Assembly (NCBI GenBank): GCA_003448835.1
Contig: DLXM01000148.1
Coordinates: 1 to 7,284 of the forward strand
Direction of reading: 5' to 3'
DNA length: 7,284 nucleotides
Origin: Bacteroidota bacterium
Lineage (GTDB): Bacteria; Bacteroidota; Rhodothermia; Balneolales; HLUCCA01
In this document: positions 7,230-7,284 of the stretch, piece after piece
Layout: each line of letters starts with the position of its first letter
Position numbering within the stretch: position 1 is the stretch's first letter
The notes under the pieces: model-generated
Seen by the model: the letters and a program-made list of their open reading frames with translations, nothing else
What the model was told of the DNA's origin: nothing
Database searches by the model: none
Made by a program: the position numbers and the translations under genes

Positions 7230-7284
7230 TTAGTCTATTTTATACGTTGACCCATTTGGACCATCTTCGATTTTTATACCGGCT
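7230..7284 (-). CDS. 3' end of an unidentified gene upstream of lgt (partial)
   Basis: Read on the minus strand, the right edge is open and encodes AGIKIEDGPNGSTYKID followed by TAA (7232-7230), 10 bp before the lgt ATG. Residue composition and close spacing fit the C-terminus of a real gene in the same operon as lgt, but only 17 codons are visible. A second minus-strand frame is also open over most of this stretch, so the call rests on spacing and plausible composition. The family cannot be named. If correct, the lgt promoter lies beyond the window. Confidence 0.45.
   Translation of the reverse strand, partial: AGIKIEDGPNGSTYKID

Overview
The window carries six genes plus two that run off its ends, in two convergent blocks. 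It is ordinary chromosomal housekeeping DNA. I see no insertion sequence, phage gene, CRISPR array, tRNA, rRNA or toxin-antitoxin pair. The sequence is moderately AT-rich by eye, and the starts mostly lack a Shine-Dalgarno purine run. LepB and Lgt both have the enlarged form I associate with Bacteroidota and relatives. I therefore favour a member of the Bacteroidota/Balneolota/Rhodothermota group, perhaps close to Balneola-like bacteria. That placement is an inference from memory of these families, not from a search.

Plus strand, positions 3-5057: the 3' part of a sodium-coupled dicarboxylate-type (DASS/SLC13) transporter whose start lies before the window; a 106-bp gap with a 14-bp perfect palindrome; then a tight trio of lepA (elongation factor 4), an exported protein of unknown function (204 aa), and lepB (signal peptidase I, TTG start). 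Gaps inside the trio are 11 and 6 bp, so it is probably one transcription unit.

Minus strand, positions 5058-7284: the extreme 3' end of an unidentified gene, then lgt (prolipoprotein diacylglyceryl transferase, with an extra N-terminal membrane segment), then rlmN (23S rRNA/tRNA adenosine-C2 methyltransferase). lgt and rlmN overlap by four bases (ATGA) and are likely translationally coupled. The lepB and rlmN stop codons abut with no base between them.

Functionally the window joins translation quality (LepA, RlmN) with protein export and envelope maturation. LepB cleaves secretory signal peptides and Lgt performs the first step of lipoprotein lipidation. The best candidate for something undescribed is the exported 204-aa protein between lepA and lepB. 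Nothing here amounts to a clearly novel multi-gene system.
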